Source: Zoogloeaceae bacterium
GTDB taxonomy: Bacteria; Pseudomonadota; Gammaproteobacteria; Burkholderiales; Rhodocyclaceae
Direction of reading: 5' to 3'
NCBI GenBank assembly: GCA_031277315.1
Contig: JAITMP010000023.1
Span: forward strand, 1-64,000
Length of the DNA: 64,000 nt
The notes below the pieces were generated by a model. It was not told the origin of the DNA, did no database searches, and saw only the letters and a program-made list of their open reading frames with translations. Numbering within the stretch: position 1 is the first letter of the stretch; the number at the start of each line of letters is the position of its first letter. Below, piece after piece: positions 40,410 through 49,682 of this stretch. Both the position numbers and the translations under genes were made by a program.

Positions 40410-41227
40410 CTGTCCGCGCGCGTGAGCGGATCAAGATCGCGCCGCCGTTGCAGGGCCGGCGGATCGTCGTGACGCGGCCGGCGCAGCAGGCGGACAAACT
40501 GGCGCGTGAAATCGAAGCGCGGGGCGGCGTCGCCGTGCGTTTTCCGGTGCTGGCGATTTTCGACGCCGATGATCCCCAGCCCTTGCAGGCGGCGGCGCGG
40601 GACATCGAACATTACGACATCGCCGTCTTCGTCAGCCCGAACGCGGCGGAGAAGGCGCTCGGCGCGATCACCGCCCGGCGGGCCTGGCCCGAGCGGGTTG
40701 TCGCGGCGGGCATGGGCGAGACGAGCGCGCGCGCCATCGCCCGCTTCGGCGTTGCGCGCATCGTCACGCCGGAGAACGGCGGCTCGGACAGCGAGGCGCT
40801 GCTGGAACGGCCCGAATTTCAGCCCGGCCAACTGCGCGGGCGGCGCGTGGCGATTTTTCGCGGCGACGGCGGGCGCGAGTTTCTCGGCGAGACGCTGACG
40901 GCGCGCGGCGCCGAGGTGACGCGCATTCCCTGCTACCGGCGCGGCCAGCCGGCGCTCGACGCCGCGCCGCTGCGGGCGCGGCTGGCGGCGGGCGAAATTG
41001 ACGCCGTGACGGTGACCAGCAGCGAGGGTTTGCGCAACCTCGCGGCGATGATCGGCGCCGAAACGGAAGCGGCGCTGAAAGCAACGCCGTTGTTCGTCGC
41101 CCACCGGCGCATCGCCGAACAGGCGCGGCAGGCGGGGTTCGCCGCAGTCGTTGTCACCGCGCCCGGCGACGCCGGCTTGCTGGCGGGGCTGGAAACTTAT
41201 TTTGGCGCCACGGAAACGGATCAATGA
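40406..41227 (+). CDS. hemD: Uroporphyrinogen-III synthase
   Basis: 273 residues from ATG 40406, which overlaps the hemC stop; the open frame starts further upstream inside hemC. '[39 protein letters not shown]', '[15 protein letters not shown]' and '[18 protein letters not shown]' follow the two-lobed HemD fold. It cyclises hydroxymethylbilane with ring-D inversion. Overlaps hemX by 4 bp. Confidence 0.93.
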   Translation: MTVRARERIKIAPPLQGRRIVVTRPAQQADKLAREIEARGGVAVRFPVLAIFDADDPQPLQAAARDIEHYDIAVFVSPNAAEKALGAITARRAWPERVVAAGMGETSARAIARFGVARIVTPENGGSDSEALLERPEFQPGQLRGRRVAIFRGDGGREFLGETLTARGAEVTRIPCYRRGQPALDAAPLRARLAAGEIDAVTVTSSEGLRNLAAMIGAETEAALKATPLFVAHRRIAEQARQAGFAAVVVTAPGDAGLLAGLETYFGATETDQ

Positions 41228-42468
41228 TGGAAGAACAGGACGCCTTGACTTCTCCCCCCGCTGCCCAAGACGCCACCCAAGGCGCTGCCCAAGACGCTGC
41301 CCAAGGCGCCACCCAAGGCGGCACCGCCGCGCCGCCGGAGGCGACACCGCCGCGCCGCGCCTTGGCGGGATTGCGGCAACCCGCCCTGTGGCTGGCGCTG
41401 CTCGCCCTCGCCCTGCTCGCTTGGCAGATGATCGCGTTACGCGACCGCAACGCCGAATTGCAACAGGATGTGGCGCAGCGGCTCGCCGCGGGCGACGCGA
41501 CGGTGAGCGAGGCGCGCGCCGCCGCGCGGCAGAGCGAAGCGGCGCTGACGGCGCTGCAAGACCGGCTCGGCGCGGTGGAAGCGCGGTTGGCCGAATCCCA
41601 AAGTCAGCAGGGCGCGCTCGACGCCATGGTGCAGGAGTTGACGCGCAATCATGACGAACGGTTGCTGGCCGAAGTCGGGCAGGCGCTGAACACCGCCGCG
41701 CAGCAGCTTCAGTTCGCCGGCAACGTTGAAGCGGCGCTGATCGCGCTGCAGGGCGCCGAGGCGCGTCTGGCGGCAGCAGGGCAGACGCAGCTTTTCCCGC
41801 TGCGCAAGGCCGTCGTTCTCGACATCGAGCGGCTGAAGGCGCTGCCGCTGGCCGATGTGCCCGGCATCGCCCTGCGCATCGACAGCGTGACGCGCGCGGT
41901 CGACACCATGCCGCTGGCCTTCGAGGCCCGTCCGCAAGCCGCGCCGCAGGATGCCGCTGCCGCCGCTGCCGCCGCTCCTGCCACTGCGCCCGCTGCCTCT
42001 GCCACTACTGCCACCGCCTCTGCCGATAGCGGCACGGCGGACTGGCGGGCGCTGCTGAATGAAGTGTGGCGCGAGATGAAAGGACTGGTCCGCATCGAGC
42101 GGCTGGATCAGCCCGCGCCCGCGCTGCTGTCGCCGTCGCACGCTTTCTTCCTGCGCGAGAATCTCAAGCTGCGTCTGGTCAATGCCCGTCTGGCGCTGCT
42201 GCAACGCGACGGCGCAACGTTCCAGCAGGACATCGCTCAGGCGCAAGACTGGATCGAGCGTTACTACGACACACGCGCCAAACCGGCGCAGGCGGCGCTG
42301 GCGACGCTGCGGCAACTGGCGGCGGCGGATGTCGGCGCGGCCCTGCCCAATCTTCAGGAAAGCCTGACCGCGTTGCGCAATCTCGAAGCCGCGCGCGCCA
42401 AGGACGCGCCGTCTTCTCCCAAACCCGTCCGCGCCGCCAACGGCGCTGGCTCCGCCGGAACGAATTGA
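41224..42468 (+). CDS. hemX: HemX-family membrane protein
   Basis: 414 residues. The N-terminal 40 residues are a low-complexity repeat ('AAQDATQGAAQDAAQGATQ'), then one membrane helix ('PALWLALLALALLAWQMIAL', about 57-76), a coiled-coil segment (about 77-150) and the HemX core ('FFLRENLKLRLVNARLALLQRDGATFQQDIAQAQDWIERYYD'). It is annotated in many genomes as uroporphyrin-III methyltransferase-like, but no methyltransferase motif is seen. Likely a membrane partner of HemY. An Ala/Pro/Thr linker of ~30 residues lies near residue 245. Confidence 0.85.
   Translation: MMEEQDALTSPPAAQDATQGAAQDAAQGATQGGTAAPPEATPPRRALAGLRQPALWLALLALALLAWQMIALRDRNAELQQDVAQRLAAGDATVSEARAAARQSEAALTALQDRLGAVEARLAESQSQQGALDAMVQELTRNHDERLLAEVGQALNTAAQQLQFAGNVEAALIALQGAEARLAAAGQTQLFPLRKAVVLDIERLKALPLADVPGIALRIDSVTRAVDTMPLAFEARPQAAPQDAAAAAAAAPATAPAASATTATASADSGTADWRALLNEVWREMKGLVRIERLDQPAPALLSPSHAFFLRENLKLRLVNARLALLQRDGATFQQDIAQAQDWIERYYDTRAKPAQAALATLRQLAAADVGAALPNLQESLTALRNLEAARAKDAPSSPKPVRAANGAGSAGTN
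41270..41333 (+). repeat. Short tandem repeat in the hemX N-terminus
   Basis: Units of 15 bp built from GCYRCCCAAGRCGC encode repeated Ala-Gln-Asp/Gly blocks in frame. Such arrays vary in copy number easily, so the N-terminal length may differ between strains. Confidence 0.65.
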
Positions 42469-43652
42469 TGCGCGCCCTGCTCTGGCTCCTGGCGCTGTTC
42501 GCCCTCGCCGTCGGCGTCGCGCTGGTGTTCGGCTTCAACGACGGCTATGTCCTGATCGTTCTGCCGCCCTGGCGCGCCGAACTGACGCTGAACTTGTTCG
42601 CCGTGCTCGTCGTCGGCGGTTTCCTGCTCGGTTATTTTCTGCTGCGCATGGTCGTGCACACCCTGCGGCTGCCGGGGGCGGTGCGGGCTTTCCGCGCCCG
42701 CAAGCGGCGCGAGAAAGGGGCGCGGGCGCTGCGCGAGGCGGCGCTGCAACTCTTTGAAGGCCGCTATGGCCATGCCCTGAAGAATGCCGCCGCGTCTTAC
42801 GCCGTGCAGGAAGCGCCGGGACTTTCGGCGCTGATGGCGGCGCGGGCGGCGCATTTTCTGCAGGACGCGCAGCGTGAAGAGGAGTGGCTTCAGCGCGCCG
42901 CCGAACACGACGCGGAATCATCGCAAGCCGCGCGCCTGATGACGGAAGCGGAATTGCGCGCCGACGCGCGCCGCTTCGCCGAGGCGCTCTCCGCCCTGAA
43001 TGCCTTGCAGGACAGCAACCGTGGCAGCAGCATCGCCGCTTTGCGTCTGGCGCTGCGCGTGCGCCGTGGCCTCGGCCATGCGAACGAAACGCTGAAAGTG
43101 GCGCGTCAACTCGAAAAACATCGCGCCCTGACGCCCGAAGCGGCGGCCTCGCTGAAGCAATGGGCGCATCTGGAGAATCTGCGCGTCCGCGCCGGCGACG
43201 CGCCGGCGCTGGCCGCGTACTGGCATGCCGTGCCGGCGGAGGAGCGTCTCCTCTCCGGCCTTGCCGCCGCCGTGGCGCGCGCGCTGATCGCCGCCGGCGA
43301 TGGCGCGCAGGCCCAGCGCGTCATCGAGCAGCAGCTTGATCTGGCGTGGGATGCGGAGCTTGCCGGGCTGTATGCCGACTGTCAGGGCGGCGAGGCGCTG
43401 ACGCGCATCGTCCGCGCCGAAAAATGGCTGGAAGCGCATCCCGAGGATGCGTCCCTGCTGCTGGCGCTGGGCCGGCTCTGCCGCGAGCAGCAGTTGTGGG
43501 GCAAGGCGCAGAGCTATGTCGAGGCTTCGCTGGCCGTGCGGCCAAGTCAGGAAGCCTATGCCGAACTGGCTTCGCTGCTCACCCGTCTCGGCCGCAACGA
43601 GGAAGCGAATCAGGCTTACCGCGAAGCCGCCGCATTGTGTCATCAGGAATGA
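42468..43652 (+). CDS. hemY: HemY-family tetratricopeptide membrane protein
   Basis: 394 residues from ATG 42468 (ATGA-type overlap with the hemX stop); the open frame begins earlier inside hemX. Two N-terminal membrane helices ('LLWLLALFALAVGVALVFGF', 'LTLNLFAVLVVGGFLLGYFLLRMVV') are followed by HemY-N and TPR-like helices to the end. It is found with hemCDX in beta- and gammaproteobacteria; its exact role in heme synthesis is unsettled. Not related to the Bacillus oxidase of the same name. Confidence 0.9.
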   Translation: MRALLWLLALFALAVGVALVFGFNDGYVLIVLPPWRAELTLNLFAVLVVGGFLLGYFLLRMVVHTLRLPGAVRAFRARKRREKGARALREAALQLFEGRYGHALKNAAASYAVQEAPGLSALMAARAAHFLQDAQREEEWLQRAAEHDAESSQAARLMTEAELRADARRFAEALSALNALQDSNRGSSIAALRLALRVRRGLGHANETLKVARQLEKHRALTPEAAASLKQWAHLENLRVRAGDAPALAAYWHAVPAEERLLSGLAAAVARALIAAGDGAQAQRVIEQQLDLAWDAELAGLYADCQGGEALTRIVRAEKWLEAHPEDASLLLALGRLCREQQLWGKAQSYVEASLAVRPSQEAYAELASLLTRLGRNEEANQAYREAAALCHQE

Positions 43653-43679
43653 CTTTTTTCTTCGCAAAGGACCGTAGCC

Positions 43680-44135
43680 ATGACGCATCGCATTGATTAC
43701 AACCAGACAGCGCCCGACGGCGCCAAGGCGCTCGGCGGCGTCTATGGCTACGTCATGCAGAGCGGCCTTCCCGTCGCGCTGGTCGATCTCGTCTATCTGC
43801 GCGTCTCGCAGATCAACAACTGCGCTTATTGCCTCGACCTGCACACGCGCGACCTCATCAAGGAAGGCGTGAAGATCGAAAAGATCGCGCTGGTGCAGGC
43901 GTGGGCCGAAGCGGGCGCGCTGTTCAGCGAGCGCGAGCGCGCCGCGCTGGCCTGGGCCGAAACGGTGACCCGCGTGGCGGAAACCAGCGTGCCGGATGCG
44001 GCGTTCCAGGCCGCCCGCGCCGTTTTCGGGGAAAAGGAACTGGTCGATCTCACAATCGCGATCAGCCTGATGAATGCCTACAACCGGATGGCCATCAGCT
44101 TCCGCAACACGCCGCAAGCGGCAAAGGCAGGGTGA
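43680..44135 (+). CDS. AhpD/carboxymuconolactone decarboxylase-family protein
   Basis: 151 residues. Helical AhpD-like fold with the redox CxxC and following His in 'NNCAYCLDLHTRDLIKEGV', and 'LFSERERAALAWAETVTRVAET', typical of the alkylhydroperoxidase AhpD core (CMD) family. Probably a thiol peroxidase-like enzyme or reductant partner; no partner gene is adjacent. It follows hemY by 27 bp and may be cotranscribed. Confidence 0.88.
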   Translation: MTHRIDYNQTAPDGAKALGGVYGYVMQSGLPVALVDLVYLRVSQINNCAYCLDLHTRDLIKEGVKIEKIALVQAWAEAGALFSERERAALAWAETVTRVAETSVPDAAFQAARAVFGEKELVDLTIAISLMNAYNRMAISFRNTPQAAKAG

Positions 44136-44625
44136 GCGCGGTAAACCCCGGCGCTGCTTCCGTCAGCGGATTCACAAGCCCTCTCTCCCGGCCTCTCTCC
44201 CACAAGTGGGCGAGAGGAGAGATTTTCTCCTTCCCCTTCAAGGGGGCGAAGGCGGGGTTTCGCAAAGCACTGCTTTGCGCCGCCTGAGCGGGCCGGCTGT
44301 GCAAAGCCGGCACTGGGATGGCCGGGATGGGGATGGGTTGCGGGATTCATTGAACCCCATCCCCACCCAAACCCTCCCCTTGAAGGGGAGGGCTTCACAA
44401 ACCCCGTCCCTCTCCCGCTTGCGGGAGAGAGCCCCCGATCGGGTCGAGGGCAGGCTCTGCCCCTGACTTGATCGGGGGGATTGAGGGAGAGTGATGTAGG
44501 CTGGGATGGAGTGAAACGGAATCCCAGCCGGAATCCCAGCGTTTGTCGCTCCAAGCTGGGTTTCGCTGCGCTCAACCCAGCCTACTCGCTCGCTACTCGC
44601 TGTAGCACGAAATATCCACCATGTT
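44136..44625. repeat. Second cluster of dispersed palindromic repeats
   Basis: 490 bp without a gene. It contains 'CCCTCTCCCGCTTGCGGGAGAGAG' type units (about 44404-44430), 'ACTTGATCGGGGGG' (44465-44480), 'CCCTCCCCTTGAAGGGGAGGG' (about 44372-44392) and a complete inverted 'GTAGGCTGGGATGGA...CAACCCAGCCTAC' unit (44495-44585). All match the families at 28792-29651. It borders the low-GC methyltransferase gene on one side only. Confidence 0.7.
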
Positions 44626-45246
44626 CTATTTAGTCGCTACAGCATAGATGCTACCCCAATGCCTAACCTCCAAATCGAGATCCGGATTAAAGTCACGCTG
44701 CTCAACATTTTGGAATCCTGATTTTGAAAGGATGGACAAAAGGCCCTCTATGTCAAATAAGTGCTTATGATGCCCGTCCATATAGGCGATGTAATTCAAT
44801 ATATCTATTCGGCTATTGTTATGAAATGCAGGTTTGTAGTAATCGTCAGGCTTAAAAGGGCGCTCTTGTTTTGAGTATATGTCAACATAAACGGTAGCAT
44901 CCGGTACGCATATAGAAAATGTACCGCCATTTTTTAAGCAGCGCCAGCATTCATTTAATATGGAAAGCATCGGCTCAGGGTAGGAAAAATGCTCAAATAC
45001 ATGGGATGAGTAAAAACGATCAACGGAGTTATCAGGGAAGGGAAGCGGTTTTTTTACTAAGTCCAAGTTAATATCTGCCCCTCTTAAGTCTATCCCCACC
45101 CAGCCGGGCCTGGTAATTCCGCCAGCCCCTAGCTCAACATAGACTTTATCGCTCGCGAGCAATTTTTTGATAACAACTCTGTTTTTTGCAAAATACCATA
45201 CGGGGCGCAAGGTATTTTTTAGTTTACGAATTACTGCCTTATCCAT
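44626..45246 (-). CDS. Class I SAM-dependent methyltransferase (low-GC, probably acquired)
   Basis: 206 residues. SAM site 'VYVELGAGGITRPGWVGIDLRGADINLDL', then 'FPDNSVDRFYSSHVFEHFSYPEPMLSILNECWRCLKNGGTFSICVPDA', the Methyltransf_11/DUF-type layout common in surface polysaccharide clusters. Here it stands alone between a repeat block and purD. Its GC content is far lower than that of every neighbour and it uses many A/T-ending codons, which points to recent transfer. Substrate unknown. Confidence 0.85.
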   Translation of the reverse strand: MDKAVIRKLKNTLRPVWYFAKNRVVIKKLLASDKVYVELGAGGITRPGWVGIDLRGADINLDLVKKPLPFPDNSVDRFYSSHVFEHFSYPEPMLSILNECWRCLKNGGTFSICVPDATVYVDIYSKQERPFKPDDYYKPAFHNNSRIDILNYIAYMDGHHKHLFDIEGLLSILSKSGFQNVEQRDFNPDLDLEVRHWGSIYAVATK

Positions 45247-45400
45247 CGTATTTTTTTCTCAATGAGTCTACGTAGATTGGCACAGCATGAAGCCAAATCC
45301 GAGCCTCAAGTGACATTAAAATTCAATACGTTCGGATTGCCATTTATTCCGTCTCGGCAAGTCGCTATCTTGAGTTATAACAATCAACTACAGAAGCCGT

Positions 45401-46669
45401 TCAGGGACGAATGGCGCGGTGGCCGATGTCGCGCCGCATCTGCATGCCGTCGAACTCGATCCGTCCGGCGATGTCGTAGGCGCGTTTCTGCGCCGTCTTG
45501 ACGTTGTTGCCGAGCGCGGTGACGCAGAGCACGCGGCCGCCGGCGGTGACGATGTTGCCTTCCGCCAGCGCGGTGCCGGCGTGGAAGACGTGATAGTCGT
45601 CGCCGGCGGGCGGCAGACCGCGGATGGGGTCGCCTTTGCGCGGCGATTCGGGATAGCCGGCCGCCGCGAGGACGACGCCGAGGGCGACGCGGCGGTCCCA
45701 TTCGGCTTCGATGTCGCGCAGCTTGCCGCGCACGGCGGCTTCGACCAGATCGACCAGATCGCTTTTCAGGCGCAGCATGATCGGCTGCGTTTCCGGGTCG
45801 CCCATGCGGCAGTTGAATTCGAGCGTTTTCACCGCGCCGTCGGGCGCGATCATCAGGCCGGCGTAGAGAAAGCCGGTGTAGGGCAGGCCGTCTTGCGCCA
45901 TGCCGCGCAGCGTCGGCGTGATGATCTCGCGCATGACGCGGGCGTGAATCGCCGGCGTGACGATCCGCGCCGGCGAGTAAGCGCCCATGCCGCCGGTATT
46001 GGGGCCTGTGTCGCCGTCGCGCAGCCGTTTGTGGTCCTGGCTGGTGGCGAGCGGCAGGGCGTGCACGCCGTCGCACATGACGATGAAGCTGGCTTCTTCT
46101 CCGGCGAGGCATTCCTCGATCACCACGCGCGCGCCGGCGTCGCCCATCTTGTTGTCGGTGAGCATCATGTCGATGGCGGCGTGCGCTTCGGCGGCGTTCG
46201 TTGCCACCACCACGCCCTTGCCGGCGGCCAGCCCGTCGGCCTTGATGACGATGGGCGCGCCTTGCGCATCCACGTAAGCGTGCGCCGCAGCGGCGTCGCT
46301 GAAAGTCTCGAAGGCCGCCGTCGGGATGCGGTGGCGCTGCATGAAGCGTTTGGCGAAATCCTTGGAGGATTCCAGTTGCGCCGCTTCCCGCGTCGGCCCG
46401 AAGACGGGCAGGTTTCTGGCGCGGAAAACGTTGACCACGCCGGCGGCGAGCGGCGCTTCGGGGCCGACGACGGTGAGCTGAATCGGCTCCCGTTCGGCGA
46501 AGTCGGCGAGCGCGTCGATGTCGGTGAGGGGGAGGTTTTCCAGCCCGTCCTCGCGCGCCGTGCCGGCGTTGCCGGGGGCGACGTAGACTTTGGTGACGCG
46601 CGGCGAGCGCGCCAGCCGCCAGGCCAGCGCGTGTTCGCGTCCGCCGGATCCGATGACGAGCAGTTTCAT
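45401..46669 (-). CDS. purD: Phosphoribosylamine-glycine ligase
   Basis: 422 residues, ATP-grasp. 'MKLLVIGSGGREHALAWRLARSPRV', 'KDFAKRFMQRHRIPTAAFETF', 'IVIKADGLAAGKGVVVA', 'EECLAGEEASFIVMCDG', 'NTGGMGAYSPA' and 'LEFNCRMGDPETQPI' are all PurD signatures. Second step of purine synthesis (GAR formation). It follows purH on the minus strand with a 49-bp gap. Confidence 0.98.
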   Translation of the reverse strand: MKLLVIGSGGREHALAWRLARSPRVTKVYVAPGNAGTAREDGLENLPLTDIDALADFAEREPIQLTVVGPEAPLAAGVVNVFRARNLPVFGPTREAAQLESSKDFAKRFMQRHRIPTAAFETFSDAAAAHAYVDAQGAPIVIKADGLAAGKGVVVATNAAEAHAAIDMMLTDNKMGDAGARVVIEECLAGEEASFIVMCDGVHALPLATSQDHKRLRDGDTGPNTGGMGAYSPARIVTPAIHARVMREIITPTLRGMAQDGLPYTGFLYAGLMIAPDGAVKTLEFNCRMGDPETQPIMLRLKSDLVDLVEAAVRGKLRDIEAEWDRRVALGVVLAAAGYPESPRKGDPIRGLPPAGDDYHVFHAGTALAEGNIVTAGGRVLCVTALGNNVKTAQKRAYDIAGRIEFDGMQMRRDIGHRAIRP

Positions 46670-46718
46670 GGCAAGAGGGGAGCGGGGGGTCGGTTGCCGG
46701 CGCGCCGGATAGCGACGG

Positions 46719-48299
46719 TCAATGCCGGAAATGACGCACGCCGGTGAACACCATGGCGATGTTCTGCTCGTCGGCGGCGGCGATCACTTCCGCGTCGCGC
46801 ATCGAGCCGCCGGGCTGGATCACCGCCGTGGCGCCGGCTTGCGCCAGCACGTCAAGACCGTCGCGGAAGGGGAAGAAGGCGTCGGAGGCGACCACCGAGC
46901 CGGCCACGGTGAGGCCGTTGTTTTCGGCCTTGATGGCGGCGATGCGGGCGGAATCGACGCGGCTCATCTGACCGGCGCCGACGCCCATCGTCATGCCGTC
47001 CTTGCAATACACGATGGCATTCGATTTGACGTATTTGGCGACTCGCCAGGCGAAAAGAAGATCGCGCAATTCGGCTTCGGTCGGACGGCGTTGACTGACG
47101 ACTTTGAGATCGGTTTCGGCGATGCGGGCTTCATCTGCGCTTTGCACCAGCAGGCCGCCGCCGACGCGCTTGTAGTCGAAAGCGCCGGCGGCTTTACCGA
47201 GCGGGACGATCAGCACGCGCAGGTTTTGCTTGGCGGCGAAAAGGGCGCGCGCCTCGTCCGTGATGTCCGGGGCGATGATGACTTCGGCGAACTGCCCGGC
47301 GACGGCTTCCGCCGCCGCCTTGTCGATGGCGCGGTTGAAGGCGATGATGCCGCCGAAGGCCGAGGTCGGATCGGTCTTGAACGCTTTGCGGTAGGCGTCC
47401 ACGGCGTTGGCCGCGACGGCCACGCCGCAGGGGTTGGCGTGCTTGACGATGACGCAGGCGGCGGCCGCGCCGTCGTCGAAGGCTTTCACGCATTCCCAGG
47501 CGGCATCGGCGTCGGCGATGTTGTTGTAGGAAAGTTCCTTGCCCTGCAACTGCGTGTAGTGGGCGATGCTGCCGGGCGCCGGCGCCGGCTCGCGGTAGAA
47601 CGCCGCCTGCTGGTGCGGGTTCTCGCCGTAGCGCAGGGTGTCGACCTTGTCGAAGGCGAGTTGCAGGCGCTCGGGGAAGGCGCCGGGCCGGTTGTCCGCG
47701 TCGAGGCTGGTGAGCCAGTTGGCGATTGCGCCGTCATAGCGCGCGGTGTGCGTGAACGCTTTTTTCGCCAGCGCGAAGCGCGTTTTAAAGGAGAGCGCGC
47801 CGCCGTTGGCACGCATCTCCTCGATGACGGGCGCGTAATCCTCGGGATCGGTGACGACGCCGACGCCGCCGGCTTCGTTGCCGTGGTTCTTGGCTGCCGC
47901 GCGCACCATGGTCGGGCCGCCAATGTCGATGTTCTCGATGGCGTTTTCCAGCGTGCAGTCGGGCCGCGCCACGGTTTCGGCGAAGGGATACAGGTTCACC
48001 ACTACCAGGTCGATCGGCGGAATGTCGTGCTTGCGCATCACCATCGCGTGGCCGTCGTTGCCGCGAACGCCGAGGATGCCGCCGTGCACTTTTGGATGCA
48101 GGGTCTTGACGCGGCCATCGAGCATTTCGGGAAAGCCGGTGTAGTCGGAGATTTCCGTCACGGGCACGCCGGCTTCGCGCAGCAGCCTGGCGCTGCCGCC
48201 GGTGGAAAGAATCTTGACGCCGAGCGCGGCGAGGGCGCGGGCGAAATCGGCGATGCCGCGTTTGTCGGAGACGCTGATGAGGGCTTGGGTGATGTGCAT
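46719..48299 (-). CDS. purH: Bifunctional AICAR transformylase/IMP cyclohydrolase
   Basis: 526 residues from ATG 48299 ('[23 protein letters not shown]'); the TTG 12 bases upstream is less likely. The IMP cyclohydrolase (MGS-like) domain occupies residues 1-200 ('[47 protein letters not shown]') and the transformylase the rest ('KHANPCGVA' with the catalytic Lys-His, '[25 protein letters not shown]'). Last two steps of IMP synthesis. Member of a dusB-fis-purH-purD minus-strand group. Confidence 0.98.
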   Translation of the reverse strand: MHITQALISVSDKRGIADFARALAALGVKILSTGGSARLLREAGVPVTEISDYTGFPEMLDGRVKTLHPKVHGGILGVRGNDGHAMVMRKHDIPPIDLVVVNLYPFAETVARPDCTLENAIENIDIGGPTMVRAAAKNHGNEAGGVGVVTDPEDYAPVIEEMRANGGALSFKTRFALAKKAFTHTARYDGAIANWLTSLDADNRPGAFPERLQLAFDKVDTLRYGENPHQQAAFYREPAPAPGSIAHYTQLQGKELSYNNIADADAAWECVKAFDDGAAAACVIVKHANPCGVAVAANAVDAYRKAFKTDPTSAFGGIIAFNRAIDKAAAEAVAGQFAEVIIAPDITDEARALFAAKQNLRVLIVPLGKAAGAFDYKRVGGGLLVQSADEARIAETDLKVVSQRRPTEAELRDLLFAWRVAKYVKSNAIVYCKDGMTMGVGAGQMSRVDSARIAAIKAENNGLTVAGSVVASDAFFPFRDGLDVLAQAGATAVIQPGGSMRDAEVIAAADEQNIAMVFTGVRHFRH

Positions 48300-48346
48300 T
48301 GCAGTATCCAATGATGTCAGTGGTCGGCGCCGCTTGCCGGCGGCGG

Positions 48347-48622
48347 TCAGAGGAGCTTGTGTTCGGTCAGCTTGCGCCGCAGGGTGTTGCGGTTGATGCC
48401 GAGCATCTGGGCGGCGATGGTCTGGTTGCCGTCGGCTTCGCGCATCACCACTTCCAGCATCGGGCGTTCGACGGCGCGCAAGACCATTTCATAGATGGCG
48501 CAAGGGTGCTCGCCGTCGAGATCCTTGAAATAGCGTTCCAGCACGCGCTGGAGGCAGTCGGCGATTTCGTTGCGGGGCGCGGCCTGGCCTTTGGCGCTCC
48601 TGTGGGCGGGCGGGGCGGTCAT
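48347..48622 (-). CDS. fis: Fis-family DNA-binding protein
   Basis: 91 residues. The C-terminal HTH '[37 protein letters not shown]' is the Fis signature; the N-terminal dimer arm is shorter than in E. coli. A nucleoid protein and growth-phase regulator. Overlaps the dusB stop by 4 bp, the conserved dusB-fis pairing. Confidence 0.95.
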   Translation of the reverse strand: MTAPPAHRSAKGQAAPRNEIADCLQRVLERYFKDLDGEHPCAIYEMVLRAVERPMLEVVMREADGNQTIAAQMLGINRNTLRRKLTEHKLL

Positions 48623-49626
48623 GCTGCGAGTTCCTCCGGATGGTAGAGACGGTCGTTTTGCGCGGCGAGGTCGAGGAAAAACGCGTCGACGGCGGCGAGC
48701 TGGGCGTCGATGGTCGGCAACTGGTTCATGGCGTGGCGGAAGCGGGCCGAATCCGGCAGGCCTTTGGCATACCAGGAAATGTGCTTGCGGGCGACGCGCA
48801 CGCCGGTGTCGGCGCCATAGAAGTCATACAGTTCGGCGAGATGGCCGCGCAGCGCGTGATGGATCTCGCTGACGCGCGGCGGCGGCAGTTTTTCGCCGCT
48901 GGCGAGAAAGTGTTCGATCTCGCGGAAAATCCATGGCCGGCCTTGCGCGGCGCGGCCGATCATGAGGGCGTCGGCGCCGGTGGCGTCAAGCACCTGCTTC
49001 GCTTTCTCCGGCGACGTGATGTCGCCGTTGGCGATGACCGGAATGCGCGCCGCCGCCTTCACCGCGGCGATGGTTTCGTATTCCGCCTCGCCGCTGTAGC
49101 CGCAGGCGCGCGTGCGGCCATGCACCGCCAGCGCGCGGATGCCGGCGCTCTCGGCGAGCCGCAGGATCGACAGCGCGTTGCGATGCGTTTTGTCCCAGCC
49201 GGTGCGAATTTTCAGGGTGACGGGCACATCGGCCGCGCGCACCACGGCATCGAGAATGCGTCCGACCAGCGCCTCGTCCCGCAGCAGGGCGGAGCCGGCC
49301 ATGACGTTGCAGACTTTCTTCGCCGGACAGCCCATGTTGATGTCGATGATCTGCGCGCCCTGATCGACGTTGTAGCGCGCCGCCCGCGCCATCATGAGCG
49401 GATCGGCGCCGGCGATCTGCACCGACACCGGCTGCGCTTCGCCTTCGTGATTGGCGCGGCGCTTCGTCTTGGCGCTGCCGTAGAGCAGCGAGTTGGAAGT
49501 GACCATCTCGGAGACTGCCAGCCCCGCGCCGAGGCGCTTGCACAACTGCCGGAAAGGACGGTCGGTGACTCCGGCCATCGGCGCGACGAACAGGTTGTTG
49601 CGTAGCGTGTAGCCGGCGAATTGCAT
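48619..49626 (-). CDS. dusB: tRNA-dihydrouridine synthase B
   Basis: 335 residues from ATG 49626 ('MQFAGYTLRNNLFVAPMAGVTDRPFRQLCK'); the frame is open 20 codons further but lacks homology there. FMN TIM barrel: catalytic Cys in 'NMGCPAKKVCNVMAGSALL', 'TLKIRTGWDKTHRN', 'VHGRTRACGYSGEAEYETI' and 'IPVIANGDITSPEKAKQVL'. It reduces uridines in the tRNA D-loop. It lies upstream of fis in the same transcript. Confidence 0.97.
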   Translation of the reverse strand: MQFAGYTLRNNLFVAPMAGVTDRPFRQLCKRLGAGLAVSEMVTSNSLLYGSAKTKRRANHEGEAQPVSVQIAGADPLMMARAARYNVDQGAQIIDINMGCPAKKVCNVMAGSALLRDEALVGRILDAVVRAADVPVTLKIRTGWDKTHRNALSILRLAESAGIRALAVHGRTRACGYSGEAEYETIAAVKAAARIPVIANGDITSPEKAKQVLDATGADALMIGRAAQGRPWIFREIEHFLASGEKLPPPRVSEIHHALRGHLAELYDFYGADTGVRVARKHISWYAKGLPDSARFRHAMNQLPTIDAQLAAVDAFFLDLAAQNDRLYHPEELAA

Positions 49627-49682
49627 GGGTCGGAGCGGTCTTGGTTTTGCGGCGCGGAGAGGAGGGCGAATTGTAACCCAAT

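Noticed and set aside
46722..48314. A 530-codon plus-strand frame exactly opposite purH
   Set aside because: Shadow of purH: it has the same extent, a biased composition and no recognisable domain.
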